Source: Chryseobacterium gleum (GTDB lineage: Bacteria; Bacteroidota; Bacteroidia; Flavobacteriales_D; Crocinitomicaceae). Taken from it: DNA of 64,000 nucleotides. Positions 35,408-43,761 of the stretch are shown piece after piece (position 1 is the first letter of the stretch; each line of letters opens with the position of its first letter). Below the pieces are notes generated by a model that was given only the letters and a program-made list of their open reading frames with translations, was not told the origin of the DNA and ran no database searches. The position numbers and the translations under genes are program-made. The stretch is taken from assembly GCA_945882095.1 (NCBI GenBank), contig CAMCWF010000003.1:62001-126000 (forward strand), written 5' to 3'.

Positions 35408-37228
35408 TTACTTTTTAACAAATTTACGAGTTGAAATTCCTTCATTGGTTTGTATCCTTACGGTATACATTCCTGCACTTAAAGACGCGATGTCTAAAGT
35501 GAATTGTTGGATTCCATTTCCTGATTGGATGGCTGTAGTTTTAACCTCTTTCCCTTCCAAGTCTAACAAGCTAATGGTACCATTGGTAACCGTGTTTGTT
35601 TCCATTTTGATGTAAAGGACTTCGTTCGCTGGATTAGGATACACAAGGCTTTGAATTTCATTGCTGTTTTCATTAAGGCCAATGGTTGGGTCAAAATTAA
35701 GACGAACATAAGGTGTTGCTGTTTGGTAGTACCACGTGTTATCAAACATATCGAAGAAAAATGATGTTTGAACTTCAGATGAACCTGCGTTTACCACTTT
35801 TAACCCTTGCGAAAATGCTCCACAAACCGCTAAGTAAGTCGTATTTGGTACTAGGTTAACGGGTACGTTCAATTCAACGGTTCTGTTAACATTCAAATCT
35901 CCTGCCGCTACGATGATTGGGTCTGATTCAGATTCGAAAACAAAATCACCTGTTGTTGTATCGACAGAATACAATTTAACAAAAACTTCAGTTCCTACGG
36001 TTGTACCACTGGCACCCCCTAACAATCTTACGTCGATTGCTTTTAACGTTTGCGCATTCCAGATGTCGTACAAGTTTCCTGTTTCAAAACCATCTGTCCC
36101 GTTTGATGTTGATCCGGCTGGGGTTGTATTGTCTCTTGCGTACACATAATTGGTTACATTAAAGACGGTATTGGTAAAGGCGTTGTTCGAAGGGACGTCA
36201 TCCGTTGAATCGGCTGTTAAAGTATGAACAACCGTATACGCTCCCAATGCAGCTGGGGTAAATGAATTAACGGTAGTCAAAGTCATTGTGTCCAATGAAG
36301 GAATGCTTGTGCTTGCACTTGAACTCGTAAAGGCGCCAGCATTTACATTGACGTTGTACTGAACATCGGTTTGTGCATTGATTCCACCATTAAACGCCTT
36401 GATTTCAAAATCAATGGGCGCCGTTTGGGTAATTGGAATTTGGTAGTAAGGAAGACCTGCTGTTCCCCAATATTTTGATGTAACACTTAAGTCGTTTGTT
36501 GGATTTGTCATGATTTTAACATTGTCAATATACCAACCATAGGTAATCCAAACATTTGCATTGGCTGCTTGGGCAGGATAGTTTGTCGTCCAACTGAAAC
36601 GAATCCAAACGTTTCCTGGATTTGCGGCTAAAATGGTTGCAAGGTTTATGTTTTTTAATTCTGGATTGTTGTATGCTGAACCTCCTGATTGGGACAAAAC
36701 GGTTTTGTCAAGGTTGTTTCCTACGGTTTGAAAAGTTACCCCGTCTGTACTGATTTGGATTTCTTGAAGGTCGTTGAATCTTGCTCCGTACTGCTCAAAT
36801 TGAAGGGTAACTTGGTTAGTTCCTCCCAGCGCAGTGATGTTTATCGGGCTTGCGGTGGTCATGGTATACGTTACACCTAATGCTTGTGTTCCTGGTGTAA
36901 CCGTTGGGTCTCCGTTCACAACTTCCGCATAATTTCCGCCGCCTGTTGAAAGAATGCCATTTGCAGCCCACCATCCGTCAGAAACATTGTTAATGTTCCA
37001 ACCAAAATCGATTCCTGCTTGTCCATCGTTGTCAATGGTCCAGTTCGCTGCATTTGTAAAATTATCCGACCAAAGGGTAACACCTAATGTTTTGGTTTGC
37101 TCCATTGGATTTTGATGTGCCTCTTGAATAGCCGGCATTAACATGTTACTGTTTTGAATCACAGGGTTTCTTTGGCCAAAAACCATCAGGTTTGCCAACA
37201 TAAAAAGACTGAATAAAATTTTTTTCAT
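35408..37228 (-). CDS. Secreted protein with T9SS type A sorting domain
   Basis: 606 residues. A signal peptide (MKKILFSLFMLANLMVFGQ) leads into a beta-rich, Asn/Thr/Gly-rich ectodomain with a jelly-roll-like segment (about 55-230: LWSDNFTNAANW to YIDNVKIMT), typical of MAM/lectin-like modules, and a CARDB-like repeat region. The last 75 residues are a type A sorting domain (YPNPANEVLYI to RKFVKK) that directs transport by the T9SS. No catalytic motif is seen. The ATG at 37228 lies downstream of a well-formed promoter, which rules out the longer frame from 37273. Confidence 0.88.
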   Translation of the reverse strand: MKKILFSLFMLANLMVFGQRNPVIQNSNMLMPAIQEAHQNPMEQTKTLGVTLWSDNFTNAANWTIDNDGQAGIDFGWNINNVSDGWWAANGILSTGGGNYAEVVNGDPTVTPGTQALGVTYTMTTASPINITALGGTNQVTLQFEQYGARFNDLQEIQISTDGVTFQTVGNNLDKTVLSQSGGSAYNNPELKNINLATILAANPGNVWIRFSWTTNYPAQAANANVWITYGWYIDNVKIMTNPTNDLSVTSKYWGTAGLPYYQIPITQTAPIDFEIKAFNGGINAQTDVQYNVNVNAGAFTSSSASTSIPSLDTMTLTTVNSFTPAALGAYTVVHTLTADSTDDVPSNNAFTNTVFNVTNYVYARDNTTPAGSTSNGTDGFETGNLYDIWNAQTLKAIDVRLLGGASGTTVGTEVFVKLYSVDTTTGDFVFESESDPIIVAAGDLNVNRTVELNVPVNLVPNTTYLAVCGAFSQGLKVVNAGSSEVQTSFFFDMFDNTWYYQTATPYVRLNFDPTIGLNENSNEIQSLVYPNPANEVLYIKMETNTVTNGTISLLDLEGKEVKTTAIQSGNGIQQFTLDIASLSAGMYTVRIQTNEGISTRKFVKK

Positions 37229-37250
37229 GAAATATTTTTTTTGTGGGTGG

Positions 37251-37281
37251 TAAATATACTTAAAATGGAACAATACACAAA
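37251..37281 (-). promoter_or_regulatory. Bacteroidota-type promoter of the T9SS cargo gene
   Basis: On the minus strand TTTG (37278-37281) and TATATTTA (37251-37258) are separated by exactly 19 bases, the spacing of the Bacteroidota -33/-7 promoter (TTTG-N19-TAnnTTTG). The -7 box has one mismatch (final A for G). The ATG follows 22 bases downstream of the box. This is the best complete promoter in the window. Confidence 0.68.
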
Positions 37282-37283
37282 CT

Positions 37284-38060
37284 TTAGCTTTTCAAAAAAG
37301 GAAACTTTAATCGATATGCATAAAGGTCTTTGTAGTCAAGCGCTAAAACACACAACTCCATTTGATGGTCATTGGCTTTCATTAACACTTCTCCTCCCGG
37401 ATGAATCGCCTGAGTCGACCCTAAATAACCGTAGCCTTTCCCGTCCGTTCCAATGCGATTGACCCCAATTACAAACTCTTGGTTTTCTATTGCCCTTCCT
37501 TTCAATAAAGCATTCCAGTGTGGGATGCGTGAGGATGGCCAATTGGCAACATAAACGGTAAGATCCTGTTCGTATCCATTTTCGAAGTCAAAAGTATTTC
37601 TGGAAATTTCTGGAAACCTTAAATCAAAACAAATTTGCAGGTTTATCTTCCATCCTTTACAATTGACGATGCACTTTTTACTGCCTGCGCTATAAGCCAA
37701 CTCTTCCCCTGCGAAAGCAAATAATTTTCGTTTGTCATAATACGCTTTTACCTTTCCATTTTCAACAAAAACCCCTCGATTATAGTACTTTCCCTCTTCA
37801 GAGATTGGAACCGATGCATAAATCGCAAAGTTGTATTTCAAGGATAGTGATTGCAAAAAAGCAACGGATTTTGATTGATTCCATGGTTCGGCAAAATCCT
37901 CTGAATTCATGGTAAAACCTGTGCTGAACATTTCGGGCAATACCAATAGGTCAAACGAAGCTGTGTTGGATGCTAAACATTCGGTTATCGCTGTGAAATT
38001 CTTCGTTGGGTTTTCCCAATGCAAATCACATTGTAAAAGGGCAACGGTTAAATTTTGCAT
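37284..38060 (-). CDS. Omega-amidase, nitrilase superfamily (YafV-like)
   Basis: A 258-residue carbon-nitrogen hydrolase with the catalytic triad Glu43 (LPEMF), Lys110 (YDKRKLF) and Cys144 (QICFDLRFPE). This branch hydrolyses alpha-ketoglutaramate and alpha-ketosuccinamate, the products of glutamine or asparagine transaminases. The start at 38060 overlaps the aminotransferase gene by 13 bases, and the enzyme partner is exactly the type expected, which supports the assignment. The longer frame from 38108 is aminotransferase sequence. Confidence 0.9.
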   Translation of the reverse strand: MQNLTVALLQCDLHWENPTKNFTAITECLASNTASFDLLVLPEMFSTGFTMNSEDFAEPWNQSKSVAFLQSLSLKYNFAIYASVPISEEGKYYNRGVFVENGKVKAYYDKRKLFAFAGEELAYSAGSKKCIVNCKGWKINLQICFDLRFPEISRNTFDFENGYEQDLTVYVANWPSSRIPHWNALLKGRAIENQEFVIGVNRIGTDGKGYGYLGSTQAIHPGGEVLMKANDHQMELCVLALDYKDLYAYRLKFPFLKS

Positions 38061-39175
38061 AATTTTTCTAACGCATTTACAAGGGTGTGGTCGTCTTTTG
38101 CGAAGCAAAGCCGTATGTGGTTTCGGTCTGTCTTGTTTTGATAAAACACTGAAAGGGGAATTGCAGCTATTCCATGTTCCTTAACCATCCAATCACAAAA
38201 ATCCACATCGGAACTTGAACTAATTCCAGCATAGCTTACGGTCTGAAAGTACGTTCCTTCACAAGGCAACAGCGAAAACCTTGAGTTTGCAAGCTCCTTA
38301 GCAAAAAAATCTCTTTTTGTTTGGTAAAGCCTTTGGGTTTCTGTTGGATTGTATTGTGGAAGATGGTTTGCGATGGCATCTTGAAGAAAAGAGTTTACAG
38401 AAAAAACCAGGTATTGGTGAATGTTCAACACCGCTTTCAATAGATCCGTTGAAGCGGTGATGTATCCGATTTTCCATCCCGTGGCCTGAAGGGATTTTCC
38501 GAAGGAGGAAACCACAAAGGCTCGGTCTTGGAGGGCGGGAAAACAACGCACGCTCAAATGGGGTTTTTCGTAGGATAAGTATTCATAGACCTCATCCGAA
38601 AGCACCAATAATTCTGGGTGTTTTTGGGTCAATTCGATGAGTCTTTCAAAGGAATCTACATCCCAAACTTTTCCGCTGGGGTTGTGTGGGCTGTTGATAA
38701 CGATCATTTTTGTTTTGGAGGTCGTCTTTTCAAAAATCAAGTCCCAATTGGGTGTAAAATCTTCTTGTAAGGGCACATGAACAGGTAGCGCTCCGGCCAA
38801 TAAAATCGGGGTTTCATAACAATCATAGCACGGGTCTAGCAAAATGACCTCGTCGTTTCTTTTAACGTGCGCTTGAATGATGGTAAAAATAGCTTGGGTG
38901 GCTCCCGCTGTAACCAAAACATTCTCAGGCGAAACATCAACCTTCGAATGCCTAAGCAGCAATGAAGAAATGGATTCACGTAAAGAAAGTAATCCTTGAT
39001 AAGGGGCATATTGATGGGTGTTTTTTTCCACCGAGGCCCTTATGTTTTCAATTAACTTAGGATCTATGGGGAAATTTGGGAATCCTTGGGCAAGGTTGAT
39101 GGCCTTGTATTCATTTGCCAACATCGACATTTTGGTAAAGATGCTTGTTTCTTGCTTTTTCGGGGATGCTTTCAT
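38048..39175 (-). CDS. PLP aminotransferase, glutamine/methionine type (YbdL-like)
   Basis: A 375-residue fold-type I aminotransferase. PLP contacts are visible: NSPHNPSG with Asn165, SDEVYE with Asp194 and Tyr197, and the Schiff-base lysine Lys227 in SSFGKSLQATGWKIGY. The sequence resembles methionine aminotransferase YbdL and glutamine transaminase K. Coupled with omega-amidase it would transaminate 2-oxo-4-methylthiobutyrate with glutamine, closing methionine salvage, a pairing established for bacteria and plants. It starts two bases after the stop of the S41-like gene. Confidence 0.91.
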   Translation of the reverse strand: MKASPKKQETSIFTKMSMLANEYKAINLAQGFPNFPIDPKLIENIRASVEKNTHQYAPYQGLLSLRESISSLLLRHSKVDVSPENVLVTAGATQAIFTIIQAHVKRNDEVILLDPCYDCYETPILLAGALPVHVPLQEDFTPNWDLIFEKTTSKTKMIVINSPHNPSGKVWDVDSFERLIELTQKHPELLVLSDEVYEYLSYEKPHLSVRCFPALQDRAFVVSSFGKSLQATGWKIGYITASTDLLKAVLNIHQYLVFSVNSFLQDAIANHLPQYNPTETQRLYQTKRDFFAKELANSRFSLLPCEGTYFQTVSYAGISSSSDVDFCDWMVKEHGIAAIPLSVFYQNKTDRNHIRLCFAKDDHTLVNALEKLCKI

Positions 39176-39177
39176 GG

Positions 39178-40629
39178 TTAGTGGGCTAATAATTGATCCA
39201 ACAATGCGTCTTTAGATGCTTTAATGTCTTTTAATAACATGACGTGGTTTGCCTTTGGCTTAACGGCTTTTTCTGGTTCTGTTTCGTTCCAAACGGGATT
39301 GATTTTCATGGTAGAAATCATCACCGGGAGTGAGGTGTTTTTTAAGAATACCGTGATGGGATTTGCAAAAGTCCCTGCATTTGTTCCCATGGCCGTGGTG
39401 CCTAATACCGTGCCTCGACTCAACTGTTGAAACCAGGCCGTAAAATTAACCGCAGCAGACATTGACATACCGTTAATTAAAACCGTACAAGGCCCCTTGT
39501 ACAAAACACCTTTGCGGTTGTGCAATTTGACCTCATTTAAGACGGTGTCTACCGTTCCTTCAGGGCTTCTATAAAAATCGTATTCTTGCGCGATTGCGCC
39601 GTTTGGATAGAATTTTTCGGCCGTTTTTTTAAACCGCCACAACTGCCATTTCCCGAGTTGTTCAAAACGGTCGTTTTTACTTCTTTTATACACATAGTTA
39701 GCCGCGTAACGCTCGTTTGAAACATTCAAAAAACTCATTAGGTATTCTTGCAAAAGAATGTAACCTCCTGTGTTGTTACGTAAATCAATGATTAGGTTTT
39801 GGGCTGGGTTTGATTTTAAAGCTTCAAAGACATCGTCCAATTTATGTTTAAATTGGTTTACAGAGCGTGCGGAAAAGGTCGAAATGGTTAACAATGCTTG
39901 CAGGCCTATGCGCTCAAAGTTAATTTCAGGGCTATGGTGTCCGGTTCCTGTATCATCTGTGAAACGTGAAAACTTTTCGCCTTCTATTGTTTTTTGCATC
40001 GTATCAGAATCCATCGTCCAACAATATACATTTCGTTTTGCGGGATGGTATAAATTGACAAGGTTTGCCAACATTAAATCAGCCATTTCCTTCCTCGCCT
40101 CTGCCACAAATGATTCTTGTGGGGTCAATCTGTAAACCAACGAATCATAAAAAAGCAGAGATTTACCGTTGACGCTAAGTAATTCTGCCCCTATCGGCAG
40201 TTTATTTAACCCGCTTTTGGTAATTGTCTTTTTTCCGTCAACGGTATATAAATCAAATGGCAGATAATGTCTTTTAGATCTTTGAAAGTAAAACAGTTCT
40301 TTAAAATTTAAAAAGGTGTGAGAGTCCTTGATTTCGGATAGAAAATCATTAATAATCAAGGTAAATTCTATTAAACACCTGGGCTGGGTTGCTTTTGAAA
40401 TGGCCACATAATAGGCAGAATCGAGCTGTTTTACATCCACGTTTCTGTACAGGTCTGGATGGGTTGATTTGAGTTCTGCATATAATTCTTTTAGGTCTTC
40501 TACCATTAATTCCGGACAAATCATATCCTGGGTTACATCTGTTTTTGTTCGCAATACGAAAGAACTGCAGTTTTGTGAAAAGCAATGGCTACAGACAAAC
40601 AGGAGAAGAAGCGATGTTAATCTACACAT
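39178..40629 (-). CDS. S41 family peptidase-like exported protein
   Basis: A 483-residue exported protein with a signal peptide (MCRLTSLLLLFVCSHCFSQ) and an S41 core: DFLSEIKDSHTFL, LIIDLRNNTGGY and NGMSMSAAVNF, where the serine of SAA (Ser391) matches the S41 nucleophile. The lysine of the CtpA-type dyad is replaced by threonine (Thr416 in AMGTNAG), and no PDZ domain is obvious. It may use a tricorn/IRBP-like arrangement or be inactive. The ATG at 40629 is preferred over 40659 because TATTTTTG lies between them. It is the first gene of a three-gene minus-strand operon. Confidence 0.75.
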   Translation of the reverse strand: MCRLTSLLLLFVCSHCFSQNCSSFVLRTKTDVTQDMICPELMVEDLKELYAELKSTHPDLYRNVDVKQLDSAYYVAISKATQPRCLIEFTLIINDFLSEIKDSHTFLNFKELFYFQRSKRHYLPFDLYTVDGKKTITKSGLNKLPIGAELLSVNGKSLLFYDSLVYRLTPQESFVAEARKEMADLMLANLVNLYHPAKRNVYCWTMDSDTMQKTIEGEKFSRFTDDTGTGHHSPEINFERIGLQALLTISTFSARSVNQFKHKLDDVFEALKSNPAQNLIIDLRNNTGGYILLQEYLMSFLNVSNERYAANYVYKRSKNDRFEQLGKWQLWRFKKTAEKFYPNGAIAQEYDFYRSPEGTVDTVLNEVKLHNRKGVLYKGPCTVLINGMSMSAAVNFTAWFQQLSRGTVLGTTAMGTNAGTFANPITVFLKNTSLPVMISTMKINPVWNETEPEKAVKPKANHVMLLKDIKASKDALLDQLLAH

Positions 40630-40638
40630 GGTAAGGTA

Positions 40639-40646
40639 CAAAAATA
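40639..40646 (-). promoter_or_regulatory. TAnnTTTG -7 box before the S41-like gene
   Basis: TATTTTTG on the minus strand ending nine bases before the ATG at 40629. Matches the -7 consensus. A CAAA (TTTG on the minus strand) lies only 10 bases away, too close for a -33 element. Confidence 0.42.
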
Positions 40647-40753
40647 GAAATCCCCACAAATCAAGTGGTTTTTAAACAAGATATTAATTTTTTACATGAG
40701 TGAATTATGATTGCATAATTTACCTAATTTCATCGCGATAACGGAAAAGAGCA

Positions 40754-41629
40754 ATGGTGGTTTTAATCGCAGGGGGTACTGGTTTTATAGGAAAAGCAAC
40801 AGAACAAGTGTTCTTGGCTCATGGATTTAAATCCTTGGTATTGACCCGATTCCCCACAAAACCCAACCAGCTTTTATGGAGTCCCTCCGCTCCGTTTAAA
40901 GGTGATGACAGGCTTTCAGAGGTAACCCACGTAGTAAATTTGATGGGAGAGAGCATTGCAACCAAACCGTGGACCGAATCACGGAAAATAGCGCTAACCC
41001 AATCGCGGGTGGAAACCACACATTACCTCTTTGATTTGTGCAAGGAACATTGTCCAAAACTCACTTCTTACGTTGGGATTTCAGGTGTGAATGCCTATGG
41101 ATATTCTAACGCCATCACACGAGACGAATCAGATGCCTTCGGCACCGATTTTCTTTCCCAACTTATCCAAAAATGGGAAACGGCGCACCGCGACTTTGAA
41201 TTTCTTCCAAGTTTTCACATGATCCGCTTAGGTATGGTCTTATCAAACAAAGGGGGCGCATATGAATCATTGTCACCCCTCCTTAAAAAAGGCCTAGGCG
41301 CAGTGCCTGGAAGCGGAGAACAATACGTCCCTTGGATTCACTTAGACGATGTGTCAAATATCATACGTTTTCTCGGCCAACAACCTGAAAAAAGTATTGT
41401 ACATGGTGTGGCGGGTTGTTGCACGCAAAGGGAACTAATGGTCGCAATGGCCACCTCCTTACAAAGAAAAATTAGGTTGCCCAATTTGCCGGCATTTGCT
41501 TTACAACTTATTTTGGGTGATCGCAGCCAATTATTAACCAAATCCTTAATGGTTTCAACCAAAAAAATATATGCCCTGCCTTTTGAATTAGAATTTAAAG
41601 AAATGACCGACACCCTTTTCAAACAATAA
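40754..41629 (+). CDS. TIGR01777 family NAD(P)-dependent oxidoreductase
   Basis: A 291-residue extended short-chain dehydrogenase/epimerase. The N-terminal GGTGFIG (7-13) binds NAD(P); HVVNLMGESIATKPW and SRVETT are signatures of the TIGR01777/YfcH group, and a DUF1731-like C-terminal tail follows (LQLILGDRSQLLTKS). Physiological substrate is unknown throughout the family; the E. coli homologue has been linked to cell division. It ends two bases before the phoH gene, so the two are likely co-transcribed. Confidence 0.88.
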   Translation: MVVLIAGGTGFIGKATEQVFLAHGFKSLVLTRFPTKPNQLLWSPSAPFKGDDRLSEVTHVVNLMGESIATKPWTESRKIALTQSRVETTHYLFDLCKEHCPKLTSYVGISGVNAYGYSNAITRDESDAFGTDFLSQLIQKWETAHRDFEFLPSFHMIRLGMVLSNKGGAYESLSPLLKKGLGAVPGSGEQYVPWIHLDDVSNIIRFLGQQPEKSIVHGVAGCCTQRELMVAMATSLQRKIRLPNLPAFALQLILGDRSQLLTKSLMVSTKKIYALPFELEFKEMTDTLFKQ

Positions 41630-41631
41630 CC

Positions 41632-42957
41632 ATGAAGAAAAAAACAAAAATCTTTGTTCTCGATACATCTGTACTTCTGCATGACCATCAAGCGATCATA
41701 AACTTTAAAATTCATGATGTTGCCATTCCCATCACTGTGTTAGAGGAACTTGACAAGTTTAAGATTGGAAACGATACGAAAAACTTTTCTGCAAGGGAGG
41801 TTATCCGATTCATCGACAGAATGGCGGGCGGCGGAAGCTTACAGGAATGGGTGAACATCGAAAAGGGATTGGGTAATTTTAAGGTGGTAATGGACCATGA
41901 CCTCAAAGGGATTAATGCCGAAACAGTCTACGCTTCCTCTAAAAACGACCATAAAATCATTAATTCGGCACTTGTTTTAAAAGAACAAAACCCAAGTCGA
42001 AATGTGATTTTAGTTACCAAAGACATCAACTTAAGAATCAAAGCAAAAGCGCTTGGTGTACCTGCTGAAGATTACGAAACGGGTAAGGTGTATGAAATTA
42101 ACGACAAACCTAAATCTACAATCGTCATTGACGGGGTGGAAAGCGATGTCATTCGTGAAGTTTTTACCCGTGGTTCTTGTGAAGAAAACGGAATATTAGG
42201 GGATTTAAAAACCATTAACGGTCATTATATCCTTAAAAACGGGAAGAGCTCTTCGTTGGTTTTTTACAATCACCTTGAAAATACCTTGGAACGTATTGAG
42301 AAAGAATTTGTGTACGGAATTAAACCTAAAAATGCTGAACAAGCCTTTGCTTTTCATGCCTTGCTAAACCCAAACATCAAATTGGTTGCCCTCCAAGGTG
42401 TGGCTGGGACTGGAAAAACCCTTTTGGCTTTGGCGGCCGCATTGGAGCAAGAGAAAAAATTCAATCAAATCATTTTAGCCAGACCCATTGTTCCATTGTC
42501 CAATAAAGAAATTGGCTATCTTCCAGGAGATGCAAACGACAAAATCGGTCCGTATATGGAGCCTTTATGGGACAATTTGAAATTTATTAAATCCCAATAC
42601 GGGGAAAATGAGAAAAAGCACAAGGCCATTTTAGAAATGGAACAGAACAAAAAAATCATCATCACTCCTTTGGCTTTCATTCGAGGAAGAAGCCTTTCAA
42701 ACATCATGTTTATCATTGATGAGGCTCAAAACCTTACCCCTCATGAAGTAAAAACCATCATTACGCGAGCAGGAGAAAATACTAAAATCGTGTTTACGGG
42801 CGACGTTAGACAAATAGACACGCCTTATTTGGATGAATTTAGTAATGGCCTGGCTTATTTAATTCAAAAAGTTAGCAATCAACCATTGTTTGCGAATGTT
42901 CGGTTAGAAAAAGGTGAGCGGTCTGAATTGGCGAACTTAGCCAACGACTTATTATAG
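41632..42957 (+). CDS. PhoH family ATPase with N-terminal PIN domain
   Basis: A 441-residue two-domain protein. The N-terminal PIN nuclease domain (about 1-150) begins FVLDTSVLLHD with Asp11. The PhoH domain has Walker A GVAGTGKT at 256-263 and Walker B FIIDEAQNL near 360. PIN-PhoH proteins (PhoH2 type) have been shown to act as RNA helicase/RNases in mycobacteria, so RNA processing is likely. The last six bases overlap the convergent ftsE gene. Confidence 0.92.
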   Translation: MKKKTKIFVLDTSVLLHDHQAIINFKIHDVAIPITVLEELDKFKIGNDTKNFSAREVIRFIDRMAGGGSLQEWVNIEKGLGNFKVVMDHDLKGINAETVYASSKNDHKIINSALVLKEQNPSRNVILVTKDINLRIKAKALGVPAEDYETGKVYEINDKPKSTIVIDGVESDVIREVFTRGSCEENGILGDLKTINGHYILKNGKSSSLVFYNHLENTLERIEKEFVYGIKPKNAEQAFAFHALLNPNIKLVALQGVAGTGKTLLALAAALEQEKKFNQIILARPIVPLSNKEIGYLPGDANDKIGPYMEPLWDNLKFIKSQYGENEKKHKAILEMEQNKKIIITPLAFIRGRSLSNIMFIIDEAQNLTPHEVKTIITRAGENTKIVFTGDVRQIDTPYLDEFSNGLAYLIQKVSNQPLFANVRLEKGERSELANLANDLL

Positions 42958-43623
42958 TTGTGGCTTTAAACTGCCATCAATGACCCGTATGGTTCTGGAT
43001 GGAAATTTCTGTACCATTTGATTGTCATGGGTTGCCATCAATACTGCCGTTTTCTCTTCCTTTGACAAAGCCATCAATAGCTCCATGATTTCCTCCGATG
43101 TTTCAACGTCTAGGTTTCCTGTGGGTTCATCCGCGAGAATGATCTTAGGTTCATTTAACAAGGCCCTCGCAATGGAGACCCTTTGCTGTTCTCCTCCAGA
43201 TAAGGTGTGAGGCATTTTGTCCGCCTTCTGTTCTATTCCCACCAATTGTAAAACACTCATTGCCCTTTTGTGAATCTCCGCCTTGTCTCTCCATCCCGTT
43301 GCGCTTAGCACGAAGTACAAGTTTTGAATTACTGTGCGGTCCATCAACAATTGAAAATCCTGAAAAACAACCCCTAACTTTCTACGCAAATAAGGAATTT
43401 CTTTGTTTTTTATGCTGCGTAAATTGTACCCTGCGATTTCGCCAGTACCTTCTGATAAAGGAATTTCGCCATAGAGGGATTTTAATAACGTGCTTTTACC
43501 ACTTCCTGTTTTGCCTATTAAATAAACAAATTCGGCTTCTTCCATTTCAAAGTTGACGTCGCCGAGAATAAGCTTGCCACTCTGATAGAGGTTTACGCCA
43601 CTAAGGTTAATTATTTTATCCAC
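42952..43623 (-). CDS. ftsE: Cell division ATP-binding protein FtsE
   Basis: A 223-residue ABC ATPase with Walker A GKTGSGKS (37-44), signature LSGGEQQR (141-148) and Walker B ILADE (162-166). The sequence fits FtsE, which with FtsX activates septal wall hydrolases, though the close LolD-like family cannot be fully excluded. No ftsX is in the window. It is a single gene, convergent with phoH and divergent from the TPR gene. Confidence 0.85.
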   Translation of the reverse strand: MDKIINLSGVNLYQSGKLILGDVNFEMEEAEFVYLIGKTGSGKSTLLKSLYGEIPLSEGTGEIAGYNLRSIKNKEIPYLRRKLGVVFQDFQLLMDRTVIQNLYFVLSATGWRDKAEIHKRAMSVLQLVGIEQKADKMPHTLSGGEQQRVSIARALLNEPKIILADEPTGNLDVETSEEIMELLMALSKEEKTAVLMATHDNQMVQKFPSRTIRVIDGSLKPQL

Positions 43624-43761
43624 CCGTTTCTTTTTTACAAAGATGACAAAGGCATTCTTTACATGGATGGAAATCGAAACTTTTACTTAACAAATTTTCG
43701 TTAAAAACTTTTGTTACCAATGCCATTCGTGCGCATTTAACCACAATACCTTTACCGCGGT

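Noticed and set aside
37229-37273. 15-residue extension of the T9SS cargo protein
   Set aside because: Contains the -7 promoter box, and the signal peptide begins at 37228.
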